In this document: in pieces, positions 40,414 to 52,067 of the stretch
How the letters are laid out: the number at the start of each line of letters is the position of its first letter
Numbering within the stretch: position 1 is the first letter of the stretch
Assembly (NCBI GenBank): GCA_963971285.1
Contig: OZ020254.1
Span: 1,364,001 to 1,428,000 of the forward strand
Direction: 5' to 3'
DNA from: Astropecten irregularis
Lineage: Eukaryota > Echinodermata > Asteroidea > Paxillosida > Astropectinidae
Length of the DNA: 64,000 nucleotides
Made by a program: the position numbers and the translations under genes
The notes under the pieces: generated by a model
The model's input: the letters and a program-made list of their open reading frames with translations, nothing else
What the model was told of the DNA's origin: nothing
Database searches by the model: none

Positions 40414-40825
40414 AAGGTAAATTCATACTTTGATTTTTGTCAGAGAAATGCAGATTCATGGGCAAAAATATCAAGACAGATACAGTAACAGTCATCTGTG
40501 AAAATTTCAGTCCCATACGGTGCCAACTGTTTGAGAAAACAGTGAAAAATTGTCACAGTATTTTGATCACTGATCGTCAAATCTATTCAGCTAGCGGATA
40601 TTAAAAGCACTGTGTTTGTAATATTAATAGCTGCTGGCTGTCTTTAATCTCCAATTATTTGAAAAATATGTCTTAAATTTTCTATCGATTTATCATTTTG
40701 GCAACATTTTTGACAAAATACTTACGCATGATGATTACTGGCATCGTTATCGTTAAGGCTTTGAGATAAAGATACATTCTTTTTTTTTAGGATGCATTGC
40801 AAAAGTATGAAGGGTACCTTTAATG
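40414..40825 (+). mobile_element. C-family MITE with diverged interior
   Basis: Left half (TTAAAGGTAAATTCATACTT to GAAAAATTGTCACAGTATTT) and a right end (AAAAGTATGAAGGGTACCTT) enclose unrelated AT-rich sequence, perhaps an insertion. It starts about 160 bp past the CARD stop codon. Confidence 0.65.
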
Positions 40826-41069
40826 GTAACAAAAGCATTCTGACCAGTCAGAACATTGAGTTAACATCGTTTTTTTTTTTCAGAGCCATACAACTGAACA
40901 GAGTATAGTACTGTGATATTACAAAAAAACTTTCCATGATTTCATTTTGGATGCATTTATACAAACCAAAAGCATTTAAGTCCATTTTTAACCTTTTTAA
41001 ATTTTCCTGAATATGTGCTATCTTAATATATTGATAAATATCTGTCAATAGTCCTTTTTTTTCACCAAT

Positions 41070-41249
41070 CCGCCATTACTGCAGTGTCCCCGCCCGCCTT
41101 TTGTCCGGCAACAAACAAATTTACATTCCGCCGCACTCTATAATTCCCCTGATTAGAATGACATACACCCTGCAGTATAGAGTGCGGCTGGTGTAAATTC
41201 TTTTGTTGCCAGACAAAAGACGGGCGCGGGACACTGCAGAAATGGCGGG
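41070..41249. mobile_element. Foldback MITE, about 180 bp
   Basis: CCGCCATTACTGCAGTGTCC faces GGGACACTGCAGAAATGGCG; the arms continue through CTTTTGTCCGGCAACAAA. Between the CARD gene and SUV3. Confidence 0.78.
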
Positions 41250-41641
41250 TATTTTTCCCTCCATGGTCGCACCGTCGGATTGGTGTATAGACTAGATTTT
41301 GTAAAATTAGTGTCAGTACTAAATGGTCTTAGAAGAATCAAAAAGGTGGACTTGTACCCTTAGAGGTAATTGTGGAACACTGAGCATTGTCCCATTGACA
41401 CATTCTACAACCCTTATGTAGTTAGTGTCAGGGGTGTGTAGTTTACAATTAAGAATTGCCTTTAAGCCTTTAATGAATGATATATTTTTAATAATACTAC
41501 TTGATACATTTCAGATTACAAAATGCCACATTTAAATCCCGCCCGAAAAGGACAATTGCTATACTTTGTTTTTTTACTACAGCATTTAAGGCACGTCAGG
41601 GTGTTTGTTTGTTTTCTCTGGGGAAGGAAGGTAGGACATAG

Positions 41642-41853
41642 GGCATTTATGAAATCAGGCTTGAGGCTAGGCTCGGGACTTATTTCACTGCTGCCATTTG
41701 AGGCCCACAAAACGAAATGAAGGGATTGGGCTGCATGACGAAGCCAAAGACAGGCTCCAGCTTCACCATGTATCTCAAGCCCTTCATTTCATTTAGGACA
41801 CAAAATGGCGGTAGCGTAATGAATCCCAAGCCTCATTTCTTAAAGACCCATAG
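41642..41853 (+). mobile_element. B-family MITE
   Basis: Ends GGGCATTTATGAAATCAGGC and TTTCTTAAAGACCC; body CTTCACCATGTATCTCAAGC. Between the CARD gene and SUV3. Confidence 0.82.
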
Positions 41854-43375
41854 AATGCTTTTATGTAACAGTTCAACAAATTATGAATTTGAAAAACAGA
41901 TGACATTTTAAAATGAAAAACAAATTGTTTCATTTTCTCAAGTTTAGGTCAAATGCCAACAAATACTGAAATACATGATACTATTAGTGCTGAAGTACTC
42001 CATTCCAAATACAGTACAATTTAAGATCGTGTGAGTCTAGTCTTTATTCCTTGGGTAATTTTGCATTTTTTTTATAATTTAGTGGTAATGTAGTTTTATT
42101 GTAATTTCCTATATCATGCAATTACAATGGAAATAAGATTTAAAAAATAAAATTTCACCTGATTTTTAAATTGGATTTTTCAATGCTTAATCACGTTTTG
42201 TATATCGATGAAGTATTGTGGCAAGTATGTGACTTCAGCTTTATTTTGGAAAATCATTTTATAGATGAAAGATCAAAGATTTAGCTCAAACCACCTGCAA
42301 TCTGTCAGGAAAATCCAATCCGTGTTTGACGGAAGTTGTGCTGTGTAATACTCCACTTGTGAGCCATTATGCAAAAATGTCATCATATTTTGCCTATTTT
42401 CACGATTTTCCTTAATTTTGGGTCCAAAGCTACCACAATATAAATTCATCATCAATCTCAACTTTAGAAGAATGAAAGGAATTCTCCAACACAATATTTA
42501 GCCTACAAAATGTAATTTATTATCTGATAAAGCTTCTTTCATTTATAGTTCCAACTAACTATCACTATGCAAGTATGCATGTCACAGAGTGTTTCAGGAC
42601 AAATTGATTAAAAAGAAAATAATTTGCCTAATTCTATCTCCCTGATGAAAAACCATTCATAACAATAATAAATTGCCGTACTCTCTGACTGTGATATTGG
42701 ATCCTACTTACCCTAGCTAGTTTTCTGGCCTACAGGTATTACCACAGTGGTTGTGGGTTCGAATCCCACTGGAGCATGATGTATGACTTTCATCATGTGT
42801 ACTCAAAAGCACTGAGTATGCAGTGCTGAAGTATGTCGACGAAGGGCAAGCCTAATTTGCATAAAATGAAACTTAAATTAAAAATGTTATCCCAGCAAAA
42901 ATGAAAATAGATATTGGCACTTTTTAAGGGCAAACTTCTGAATACAGAATTTCACATGTAATTGGTGAAAGGACTATCATCGACATGATTTTCAAATCTT
43001 AAAATTGTTACCCTCATCTTAGTTATAATTCATTGTTAAAAGAGAAGAATTAAGTTAATTTTGAATTGACTTAATAAATTTTGTCAAAGCATTTTGGAGA
43101 ATCCCCCAACTATGTTTCTGTTCATCAAGAGTGATGTCAGAAACACTTTCCTGATCATGTCGGCCAAAACACACCCCAGGCTGTTGGAAGCCAGAGTTAT
43201 GGTTTAGAGTAAGCGAGGAATTCTGGAACAGGCCAAGTCCCGAGTGTCTGCAACAAAAAAGGGACCTTTTTGTCTTTTCTTGCTTGTATGACGTACGCAC
43301 TCCACGAGAGTCGTTGCCCAATTTAGTTTTTAATTCTAAAAATTAGATAAGAATATTTGGGCAACAATTACTTGC
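41854..43375. other. Region past the SUV3 stop codon
   Basis: AT-rich, with one possible SINE at 42715. The SUV3 3' UTR should lie in its right part. At 43107-43160 there is a GTTTCTGTTCATCAAGAGTG block also seen near 605-640 and, reversed, near 58270, so another dispersed repeat is present. Confidence 0.55.
42715..42850 (+). mobile_element. Possible tRNA-derived SINE, third family
   Basis: GTTGTGGGTTCGAATCCCAC is a good B box. The A box is weak. It is followed by GTGTACTCAAAAGCACTGAG. Confidence 0.55.
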
Positions 43376-45644
43376 TCATTTCTTCTTCTTCTTCCGCCCA
43401 CCACCACTGCCCTTGGGCCTGCCCATTCCTGAGCTCTGCCACTCTCTGTGTAGCTGATCCAGGACCTCCTCCGATAGCAAACCCTGCTTGATCAGCTCCT
43501 TGCTCAGTCGTCCTGACATCATGCCCAGTTTCTGCTGGTCGAGCCCCTCCGTCTGACGGTCGCTGTCATCGAAGCCTTCGGAGTTCCTCTGGTTCCTTTG
43601 GTTGGTTGACTTTCTTTTGGTCTTCTTGCTCGGTTCTGAGTTGAAGACATCCAGATACAACCATCAACAAATTGAACATAAAAACACATGGCATTGTACG
43701 TTAAGACCGCATAGCTGTTTGTCACCGATGTATCCAATGTGCAAGCACTGATTGAGGGCGCTATTTGCAATGGTCTGATAGGTTAAAACATTTTGTTGAT
43801 GCATGGATGGATCGCTTTAATTCAAGAAGGATCTTTATTCTTTTAGCCTTAGATAAAGATCCTGCTAGGATCGAAATGTGTCAGGCCCTCATAACTCCAA
43901 GCAAAATGTTAAGAAGTTGGAATAATCGGATCCATCAATCCTACCAGGATCTTTCTCAAAGACCTTCAAAAAGATCCTGCTAAGATCAAGAATGACATCA
44001 GGCTTCTCATAAAAATTCCTGGAACAAGACTTTGAAATGAAATGAAATTAACGTCATTCACCTCCGGAAGCTTTGCCCATGTGTTTCTTCCTCTGTATCT
44101 CATCGTCCGGTAAAGAGGTCACGCCGTTGGAGGATCTGCTTTCAGTAGCTCTGATCAGCTTGGTGATGTTGACGACACCTTCTTGAATGATGCCGTCCAG
44201 CTCCCGCTGTATGTCGTGAACGATGACCGTGTCCGGAAACATGTCCATGAATCGGTAACTGACATTGACAAAGAGATTTTTATTAAACCAAGACGCATTT
44301 CAAATAACATGTATTTGAGAATATTTTGCAATCTATCTGGATAAGCTGCCATCAACTGGGTATATTAAACCCACTATGCCCGGGAAGCATCTATAGAAGT
44401 TCTCCTTATGGCGTGAGAATATTCATGATATGATTGCGTTGTTTAATTCCATTGAAATATAGTGAATGGAACTGTCAGGAACAAGAGGTTCAATGAACCT
44501 TTATTGTCCCAACAAATTCACTTGTTGTTGTACATTTACCTCCTTGCATTTGCATTTGAATAGAGTGTCATTTTTGACCGCAATCTGTGAGTTGACCGCA
44601 ATCTGTGAGTTTGGAACACAGCTGTGGTGACACGGATTACATCCGCCTGGAATTTGGGATATTGTCAGGCGGTATTCACACATGGCACGGCCAAATTACC
44701 TCTATTTGACCAGTGACTGATATTGAGGCCAGTAAAAACACAACAAAACAAATCCCGGGCCGAAGAAGATAAAAGGGGTTTCAGGCAGGCCCTGAAGCTT
44801 TGCCATGGAAGCATTTGCTTCCAGAGGGGAAACAGATCAGCCCTGTGTCTCCTTACCTCATCCACAGATACAGGTCCATGACGTCGTGAACGGCTTCCAA
44901 GTGCATCAGGTCACGGATGTTCTTGGGTACCGATAGAGGCCAGCCCACCTGCCTGCAGAACCAGTCGTACGTCATCGGCTCATTACGGCTGTACTGTCTG
45001 GCAAACTGGGTGTGGAGGAGGGAAGGGGCGGAGGAGGGAAGGGGCAGGAAAAACAAAGTGGTTAAATGCAGCCCGACTGAAGTTTTCAGAGAAAAAGATC
45101 CTGTTAGAATTTAAACGTGAGGTCTTCCTAACTCCAAGCATTTCATATATTTCAGGTCATATATTTCAGAATTTAAATGTGAGGTCTTCCTAACTCCAAG
45201 CATTTCATTTATTTCAGGTAATTTTTGGCTGATGAGCAGTTGCAGCAGTTACTTGTATTATTTTCAAAAAATCTTTGTTTTTATTAAATCTTCTGACTGG
45301 CAAAACAAAGAAAGATAAGTGACAATTTGAGACACCGCCATCATAGGGATGGAAAGCTCAGCTGGTAGAGCAACACTATAATTCAATAGTTTGCTAGATT
45401 TGAATCCCGCTCCAGATAAATTTTCTTCGTTTGTCTTTCAATGAAAGAAAAAAGTTTGAGCATGTACCTTGAGAAACATCGTGCATATAAAAGGATGTTT
45501 CTTGTTGATGGGGGCGCAGCAGAACACATAGCGGGCACGCAGATGCAACGGTATGTGCTGGATCATATCGGCCAGAAATTTGAAGTCGTCTACGTTGCAG
45601 ACGAAGTAGTTATTGTCCACCTTCGACAGATTCACAAAAATGTC
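43376..45644 (-). CDS. SUPV3L1: C-terminal exons of SUV3
   Basis: Exon 45644-45468 has [20 protein letters not shown] and [14 protein letters not shown], near-identical in pattern to human SUV3. Exon 45005-44857 has [20 protein letters not shown]. Exon 44258-44062 has [20 protein letters not shown]. The last exon has [15 protein letters not shown] and a Lys/Arg-rich end (GGGRKKKKK). Family knowledge gives this region to the SUV3 C-terminal domain that completes the ring around RNA and the tail that contacts PNPase. Intron 44259-44856 is free of coding similarity. Confidence 0.93.
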
Positions 45645-48600
45645 CTGAAAATAAAAAACAATTTTTAAGGCATCAATGAAAAGAAAACTCAGAAAATCAA
45701 AGAAAATTACTTCAAACTAGAGAGTCTACTGCACAACCGCAGCCAAAAGCCTCTATTTTGATACCCGTTATCTCATATCTGGGATTCACGAAATGCAGCT
45801 GAAATGGAACTCCTCCAAGACTGAGAGGCTTCCAATCTTGCACTTGTATAGTTTCGTTATTTGGATATAAACTGCTAAATTCCGACTCACGATAAGGTTG
45901 GAGAGCGTCGCATCCGGTAGGTGATAGGCGAAGAGTTCGATCTGTTCCGCCGTAGGGTGCAATCCAGCGGCCTCGATGCCCTCCACTGAGCAGGCCAAGA
46001 TCTCCTTCAGCGTGGATAGGTCGCTGGGTTGGAACGTGGTCACTTCCCCTTCTTCAAACTGGGTGCCGTACCGTCCAGCCCGACCAGCAATCTGCAGTGC
46101 CTAAAAAGGAGAAGACGGCGCCCGACAGAATGAATGGAAAAACCGCAGCAGACACAATGTAATGCACGGATGTACTTACGACTAGTAAGAAATTACAGCT
46201 TGCTGCAATATATAATTTCATGCTCAGCCTGTGAGCAAGCATACTGCCTCTAAGTAAGGCAGCAAGAGTGCCCTCTACAAAGACCTAGGACCTTTCTCAA
46301 AGCTCGGCTCAGGCTTCATCTCTGTAATCCAAATGCTGAAAATATAGGTTTTGCTTTTTCATTGAAGCTGATACTGTTTTCTTTTTCAAACCAGAGAATC
46401 TACTTCCGAACTGTAGCCAAAAGTCTCTATTTTGATACTTGAAATCTCATAATGGATTCATGAAATGGAGCCGGAGCCGGAGCCAGAGCCGCAGCTGGAG
46501 CTGGAGCCGGAGCCTGACTTGGAGTCAAAGCAGGAGCCGGAGCCAGTGCCAGTGCCGGAGCCAGAGGTAGAGCCTGAGCCAGAGCCGAGGTTTGAGAAAT
46601 GCCCCTGGAGGCAAAGACAGGAGAGTACCTGTGAGGTGCTGAGTCTGTCCATCTCCTTCTCGCCTTTCTCGTTGATGATCGGCCGAATCAATGAGTTGAA
46701 GATCACACGCTTTATGCTCCTAAACAGTTGGAAAGATTGTAAAAATGATTGCAAAAAGTAAAATAAGAGGCAGTTCATTCAACATGGCTTATTTTATATC
46801 AACTTGGTAGTCGAGTGGGAAGCTGCTTTAAGTAATAGACAGGTGGGGAAATCCGGAAGATGTCCATGCCAAATATTCTTCTAACTCATGTTCCTTTCAG
46901 GAATAATATATTGCATGCCACGTACCTAGCCGAAGTTGTAGTGCATGTAGACTGAAAAATACCACCGCATTTTCTTTTTTAATCAAAAGAGGGTGCCACT
47001 AAAAACTTGTGTTCGGATTACAGTATACCTGGAGTTGCTCTTAAGCACTGATAACGTCAACTAAAAAAGCCAATTTAATGGACAACAAATATAGATAACC
47101 ATTTACCACTGCAAATATTTCTTAATTTATAAGTAAAAACTCACAGATTGAGACCCATGCCAATGGCGTCAGTAGCCACCATGATCTTACAAGAGTCATC
47201 AGGGTCATTGAACTTCTTGGCCTGACCCAGTTTGGTGCCTGTAAGAAAAAAAACGTGACGCAGGAATGAGTATACAAAGCAATGTGATTTGTGTTTTCTC
47301 TTAAGATTTGGTTTTAGCTTTAGTCACCAAACTCATCATAACTTACTATCAATCCCAGGCCTTATATGCTGCCTTTAAACCATACGTAGTATACGATGGG
47401 TTAACCTTCGTAACTCGAGTAACTATCTCTTGTAGGGCTTCGTGACAGCACAGGACCTCTCATTTTGACTGATCTACCCTTTTTTTTAACTGGAAATCGG
47501 CCAGTGGCTTAGTGTCAAGATAAAAACTCCAAAAAAGTCAGGTCCTTTTAAAGTTAACTTCCTTTTCACCCTAAAATTTGTCAAAGCAAGGAGAGCCCCT
47601 CTCGGGACAAAACTCACCTGGAGGAAGACTGCCATAGATGACAGCACACTCCTTGCCCATGGCTTCTAGCTGACGACTTATAGAGTAGAGGTCGTTCTTG
47701 TTGAAGGCCACGATGCAGTCGCCAGGACGGACATTGTCCAGAGTACCTGCAAATGATAGCCATGCAAAAATGTTGAGCTCTTAACGGTACTATCTCGGGG
47801 AGATCAAAAAAAAAAAAAATGAAAAAAAAGGGGAGGGTTTTTCTCAAAAAGTGGGCAACGTATGGACTGGAAATTTCACAGACGACTGTTACTGTATCTT
47901 TATTGATATCTTTGCCCATGAATCTGCATTTCTTTTTGCAAAAACCACAATAAAGTTACCCTAAAATTAAGTTGGTGGAAATTGAGGTTTATTTGATAAG
48001 CTCCTACAGCTAAGATGTGATGGCTATCATCTTACCCAATGCCTCATCTAGTATCTTCAAGGAGGTCAGTCTCTCGTAGCGTCTCACCTCCATCTTATCT
48101 CCCGTCGATGCTGCCAGTTGCTGGACCAGACCAACGGCGGCCTCCTCCCCACAAAGATGGATCTCCTTGGCTGCCACACCTGCGGATAAGAGGACAACTC
48201 AGAGATTGTCTGACACGCCTTTTAATGACGTCATCTTTCTTTAAGACTACAATTAGGGTCTGTATCCACCATTTACCAAGCCTGGCTTCTCTGGGGTCGA
48301 TTTCATCAAACTCATCCTAACTCATTATCAGTTGTAGGACTTATGATGCATTGCAGCCCTACGTAGGGATACGATGGGTTATCCTTTGTGACTTGAGATA
48401 CTGTCCATCACAGCGCTTCTTGAAATCGACCCCTGGCCGAGTCCTGAAGTATGTGGGGTGAGTCTAAGTGAGGTGTGGTGTAGCCGAGTGAAACGGTAGG
48501 TCTACAGACTGTAAGATTGGAAGCCCAGCCACGGAATCATGATGCTGGGATTCCTTAAGGCAGAGACGTTGGGTCACTAGATACTTCTCTCCACCCAAGA

Positions 48601-51600
48601 CTTAGAAGTTATTTCCTACCAGTGTAGTGATGGCTGTGTGCTTGATTAGTCTCAGTGAGCCTGGAAATCATGTATACTAGCATTAAGAAGGTGAGATTGT
48701 TTTTAAAAGTCCGAAATTTGGCCCAATGACCAGGGATATCTCTGTCAAAGTGCACTACTATTTCCTTCAGAATTACAAAATATGCTACATAAGAAAGTCA
48801 GGTCAAGATGTTCACGGACATTCAAGCCTGAACCAAACTGATGGCTAGGGCTGTTACTAAGGGCAACAGTTCTTCTCTGCCTGCACTGAAGAGTAGGCAG
48901 TGCTCAGAAATACACTGAGCAACAGCCGTAGCCATAGCCATTAGCTCTGATCGGAACTAATATGCAGAGGGTCACTCACCCAAGAAAGCTCGCGTCCAAG
49001 CCCAGCCTCTGGTGGGGTCTCTCAGCATCTGAATCTCGTCGATAACCGCCACCTCATCTGAAACAAAAACAAAACGGGACAAATTACACTAAGAGTAGAC
49101 GATTCACGTCTGTATTTTGACAAACGGACAAAAGGCTCTTCCATAGTCACCAGACATGCTTCACAACTTATACCTCTTTCATGCTAGCGAGATTTCCACC
49201 GGAAATTTGTACCCTTGAACCTTCCTGGGTAAATATCACCATTTTACCAATGAGACACTTGTGTCCCTGGCCTGATTGTAATACTGATACTTACACGGCT
49301 GGCTGACGCTGGTCATCTCGACTGTACAGGCCACGTGATTGGACGGCGTTCCCTCGGGATGAGCAAACCTTCTCTCCTCTCCAGTGACCAGATCGCACAT
49401 AATGCCCTGATGAGAAGACACAAAGAGCGACAATGATTAGAAATTGTGAAATGAAGGCTGAAAAAAATTTCATTTTCATTAAAAGGTGAACAAAGAAAAC
49501 TGCCTTGAGTTGGATTCGAACCTGCAACCTCTGGTATTCCAGGGGCCCCTGGTTCGAATCCCGCTCTGGTAATTTATTCTTTGTTCAGTTTTCAATGACT
49601 TGAATTTAATTGAGTCAAACATACAAAGGCAATTTCTATTTCTTATATCGTAGAGTGCCGGTAAAGTATTCCGGGGGTCCCTGGTTCGAATCCCACTCCA
49701 GTCAATTGTTCTGTGTTCACTTTTCATTAATCACCTACCTTGTCATTAGTCTTCATATGAACCTCACTGGCCAGTAGTTTGAGAGGTCCGCAATAGACAC
49801 CAGACTTTGCCGTGCAGAAGCTCTCCAGAGCATGGTAGGTTTTGCCGCTGTTGGTCGGACCGGCATGGAAGACAATCCGACGCTGGATGGCTCTGGCTTC
49901 TGGGTACCTGAGTTGATAGATTACAAATGAGGAAAAGGAGTTTGATTGTTTGATTAAGGATTATAACAATCTTACTCAATTTTTTCAAGAATAAACTTTA
50001 ATACGAGTAATCAGGCTTAAGTAGGAGAAACAGGTCTGATTCTGTTTGAGGTGGGAGGAAACCCCAGAGTAATATTCTGGGTAAAACCCACAGAATCAGG
50101 CAGGAACTGAAAACCCAATCCATTTGTGGACCGAGCCAGGCTCGAACTCGGGCCACCAGATGCAAAAGGCGAGGAAAGAGCCGCTACGCCAACCTGACTC
50201 CCAAATCAAAATGAATGTTCCTTGTTTAATTTCCTTGAGATGAAACTGACCACTGGGCCGGATCGCTGAGGTCACTGATCTTCCTTAGGTCCTCCATGCA
50301 TTCTAAAGCCGGAAACACCTGCCGGGCGTGCCTCAAGAAATACGGGAAGATATCGTCCACATGACCAGCTCCAGCCAGAATGTCGCTCAGTATGATATGG
50401 AGGTCTGGCTCCAGACTCTCTACCTCTACGATGTACTTGCGGAAGCTCACAAAGGCCTGATGGAACAGATGCTCTGAAAAAAAGAAGACCGTAGACGTTC
50501 AGTCCAGGTATTGTTGAGAATAAAACACAGACTGTGCCAGATTAGATGCCTTGATTCGAACCAGCGACCTCCGGAATACTGTATCGACTCTCTACCAACT
50601 GAGCTATTCAGACCTATGTTGGCAGTGTCCCTAATAGTCAATTATCTTTGGTCGTTTGCCAGACACAAGCCAAAGATAAATGAACCCAGTATTCCAAAGG
50701 TCGCAGCTTCGAATCCCGCTCCAGTCAAATTTTCTTTGTTCACTTTTCAATGACTTAAAATTAATCCAGTCAGTTACCCTAATTGTAAAATAGTGACTTA
50801 ATCTTAAAATCCATTCATGGAATTTCATATTCTAGCAATAACATGGTGCAACTTGATGTGAGGACCGGATCCGGACTCTTTGATCATGATTTCATCGAAA
50901 TGTTGCAAACACTTATTTGGCTTTTCATCCAGCAACCCTAAGACACCATGGCTACACTGATACTAGCCTCATGAATATTCATTCCTCTTACCGTCCAATC
51001 CATTCTCCTCAGCCAATCTCTGGATTTCTTTTCTTCGGTAGAATGAGTTCAAGACTTTCAGCAGCTCAGCTGTAAAAGTTAGAGAAAGATATTCAAGAAT
51101 GCATTATTGCAATTTATGTACTTTTTCCTCTTTGCTACACAACTTTGTTTTTTTTTTTTCCCCTTAGGGAAAAAGGTAGATCCAATATAAACAAAACAAT
51201 ACTATGCACATGCATAACAGACAACTACGAGCGGCTGATAAACATAGATCTTTAAGCATGCGGGTTGATGCAGAAAGTTAATGTTTTTCTAGAAAAGTTG
51301 TGTGGCAATAACACAAAAATGAGAATGCATTCGGCATAACGGAAAATCTGAGTAGAGGTGGGTGCTGCAAGATTTTACCACAATTTCATCAATCAATTGT
51401 TGTTTTGAAAGCCCATCATAGCATTACGGCACCCTGAAAAGTAATACTGATTAGTGATAACGGTGATATTACCATTCTAGGCCTAAGTAGCATCCGGTGT
51501 ATTTGCGATGATCGTAACTCTTGGTCTGACATGGGGAATGGGACCCCATGTCAGACCAAGGGTTACGATCGCAACTACATCCAGTACTGGTAAGTTTAAT

Positions 51601-52067
51601 AGTTCTTTAAAGGATATTTAAACACATTTGCTGTATTGTCCGATGGTGAAATCTTTCCTATTACCTTTCTTGTCCTTTAGACTGGCACCCAACTCTTCTC
51701 CTATATTGATATCATCGGGATTGAATGTTACTTTCACTGGCACAGGAATGAACAAGGTAGAAATACTCTTTTCCCCGTTATTATTGTCAGAACGATGTCT
51801 GCAACTTGTCCTTTCGGCCGAATTCTTCACAGCAGCGTGAAGCAGAGATGGAGTCCTGCATGAAGTGGGCCGTGTCCTGGTGATTCCTGGTCCCGAGCAA
51901 CGGCTCGATTCACGGCTGGACAGTGTGTGACTCCCGCACGCTGATATCGAGTTAACACGAACATGGGGGCGAAGCCGGGACCCCGATTTTCGATACAGGA
52001 TCAGGGGTTCCTGAAGCCTGAACTGCTTTGCTAAAACGCAAAAAGTCCACCTTTGAATGTTATTCAT
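43376..52067 (-). CDS. SUPV3L1: SUV3 mitochondrial ATP-dependent RNA helicase (complete, 15 exons, 837 aa)
   Basis: Exons on the minus strand: 52067-51665, 51069-50992, 50473-50251, 49907-49739, 49406-49295, 49057-48980, 48179-48036, 47746-47618, 47238-47145, 46719-46629, 46100-45891, 45644-45468, 45005-44857, 44258-44062, 43635-43376. All phases agree; the CDS is 2,514 nt ending in TGA at 43378-43376. SUV3 unwinds RNA and RNA-DNA duplexes in the mitochondrial matrix and works with PNPase in mitochondrial RNA turnover. Visible helicase motifs: Walker A GPTNSGKT (about residues 251-258), motif II DEIQ (about 335), [19 protein letters not shown] and motif [10 protein letters not shown] (about 510). 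The SUV3 C-terminal domain follows ([25 protein letters not shown]). It is slightly longer than the human protein (786 aa). The neighbouring CARD gene is convergent. Confidence 0.97.
43842..44010 (+). repeat. D-family repeat, two units, in a SUV3 intron
   Basis: Unit 1 has GATCCTGCTAGGATCGAAAT; unit 2 has a facing TACCAGGATCTTTCTCAAAG and AAAAGATCCTGCTAAGATC. Confidence 0.72.
45085..45260 (+). repeat. D-family repeat in a SUV3 intron
   Basis: AAAGATCCTGTTAGAATTTA, then two direct copies of GAGGTCTTCCTAACTCCAAG and the TTTGGCTGATGAGCAGTTGC tail. Confidence 0.72.
45293..45445 (+). mobile_element. S1 tRNA-derived SINE copy in a SUV3 intron
   Basis: GAAAGCTCAGCTGGTAGAGC (A box) and GATTTGAATCCCGCTCCAG (B box), then TTTTCTTCGTTTGTC. 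Confidence 0.75.
45891..49907 (-). CDS. SUPV3L1: Helicase core exons of SUV3
   Basis: Eight exons cover both RecA-like domains. 49907-49739 has [13 protein letters not shown] and the Walker A. 49406-49295 has [10 protein letters not shown] and HVACTVEM. 49057-48980 has [10 protein letters not shown] and [10 protein letters not shown]. 48179-48036 has [10 protein letters not shown]. 47746-47618 has [17 protein letters not shown] and AVIYGSLPP. 47238-47145 has [12 protein letters not shown] and [12 protein letters not shown]. 46719-46629 has [13 protein letters not shown]. 46100-45891 has QIAGRAGR and [19 protein letters not shown]. No core motif is missing or altered. Introns hold a C-family copy (47815-47965) and E-family MITEs. 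Confidence 0.95.
46290..46606 (+). mobile_element. A-family MITE with expanded GAGCCG repeat
   Basis: The normal right end (GAGCCTGAGCCTCCG) is replaced by about 120 bp of GAGCCGGAGCCAGAGCC-type hexamer repeats, then GGTTTGAGAAATGCCCC. The expansion creates spurious Pro/Glu frames. In a SUV3 intron. Confidence 0.8.
47325..47445. mobile_element. E-family MITE, end-trimmed, in a SUV3 intron
   Basis: It has CACCAAACTCATCATAACTT and TCTTGTAGGGCTTCGTGACA; the outer GGTCGATTT ends are lost. Confidence 0.7.
47815..47965 (-). mobile_element. C-family MITE fragment in a SUV3 intron
   Basis: It has TTTTTCTCAAAAAGTGGGCA, GTTACTGTATCTTTATTGAT and GCCCATGAATCTGCATTTC. Confidence 0.75.
48293..48435. mobile_element. 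E-family MITE in a SUV3 intron
   Basis: Ends GGGGTCGATTTCATCAAACT and GCTTCTTGAAATCGACCCC, CTG on both sides. Confidence 0.85.
48465..48745 (+). mobile_element. S2 SINE, diverged, in a SUV3 intron
   Basis: GGTGTAGCCGAGTG (A-box-like), TAGTGATGGCTGTGTGCTTG, and CCCAATGACCAGGGATA. Confidence 0.68.
49495..49735 (+). mobile_element. S1 SINE tails, two copies in tandem
   Basis: GGTTCGAATCCCGCTCTGGT and GGTTCGAATCCCACTCCAGT, each followed by TTCTTTGTTCA-like tails. Beside a SUV3 exon. Confidence 0.68.
50030..50200 (-). mobile_element. Possible tRNA-derived SINE, fourth family
   Basis: Reverse: GGCTCGAACTCGGGCCACC (B box) and GAGCCGCTACGCCAACC (A box), with the block GTGGGAGGAAACCCCAGAGT. In a SUV3 intron. 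Confidence 0.62.
50515..50765. mobile_element. S1 SINE, head-to-head pieces
   Basis: A reverse tRNA part (TTCGAACCAGCGACCTCCGG to AACTGAGCTATTCAGACC) is followed by a forward tail (CTTCGAATCCCGCTCCAGTC). In a SUV3 intron. Confidence 0.7.
51500..51577. mobile_element. 78-bp miniature relative of the Foldback-like element
   Basis: Ends TATTTGCGATGATCGTAAC and GTTACGATCGCAACTA are inverted around a CCCATGTCAGACC palindrome. Flanks CATCCGGTG and CATCCAGTA match at seven of nine, consistent with a 9-bp duplication. It lies in SUV3 intron 1. Confidence 0.75.
51665..52067 (-). CDS. SUPV3L1: First exon of SUV3: mitochondrial presequence and variable N terminus
   Basis: The ATG at 52067 starts [19 protein letters not shown], with Arg/Lys, hydroxyl and hydrophobic residues and no acidic residue before Glu20, as in a matrix-targeting presequence. 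Residues about 30-100 are rich in Ser, Arg and Thr and probably disordered. [20 protein letters not shown] then aligns with the conserved start of SUV3 (human: VKPNLDDINVGAEL). The donor AAAG/GTAATA leaves phase 1, which is completed by exon 2 ([20 protein letters not shown]). Confidence 0.88.

Noticed and set aside
46458-46778. Ser/Gly-rich and Pro/Glu-rich frames of about 100 codons
   Set aside because: They translate the expanded hexamer of an A-family MITE and run into the real SUV3 exon 46629-46719 in another frame or past its boundary.
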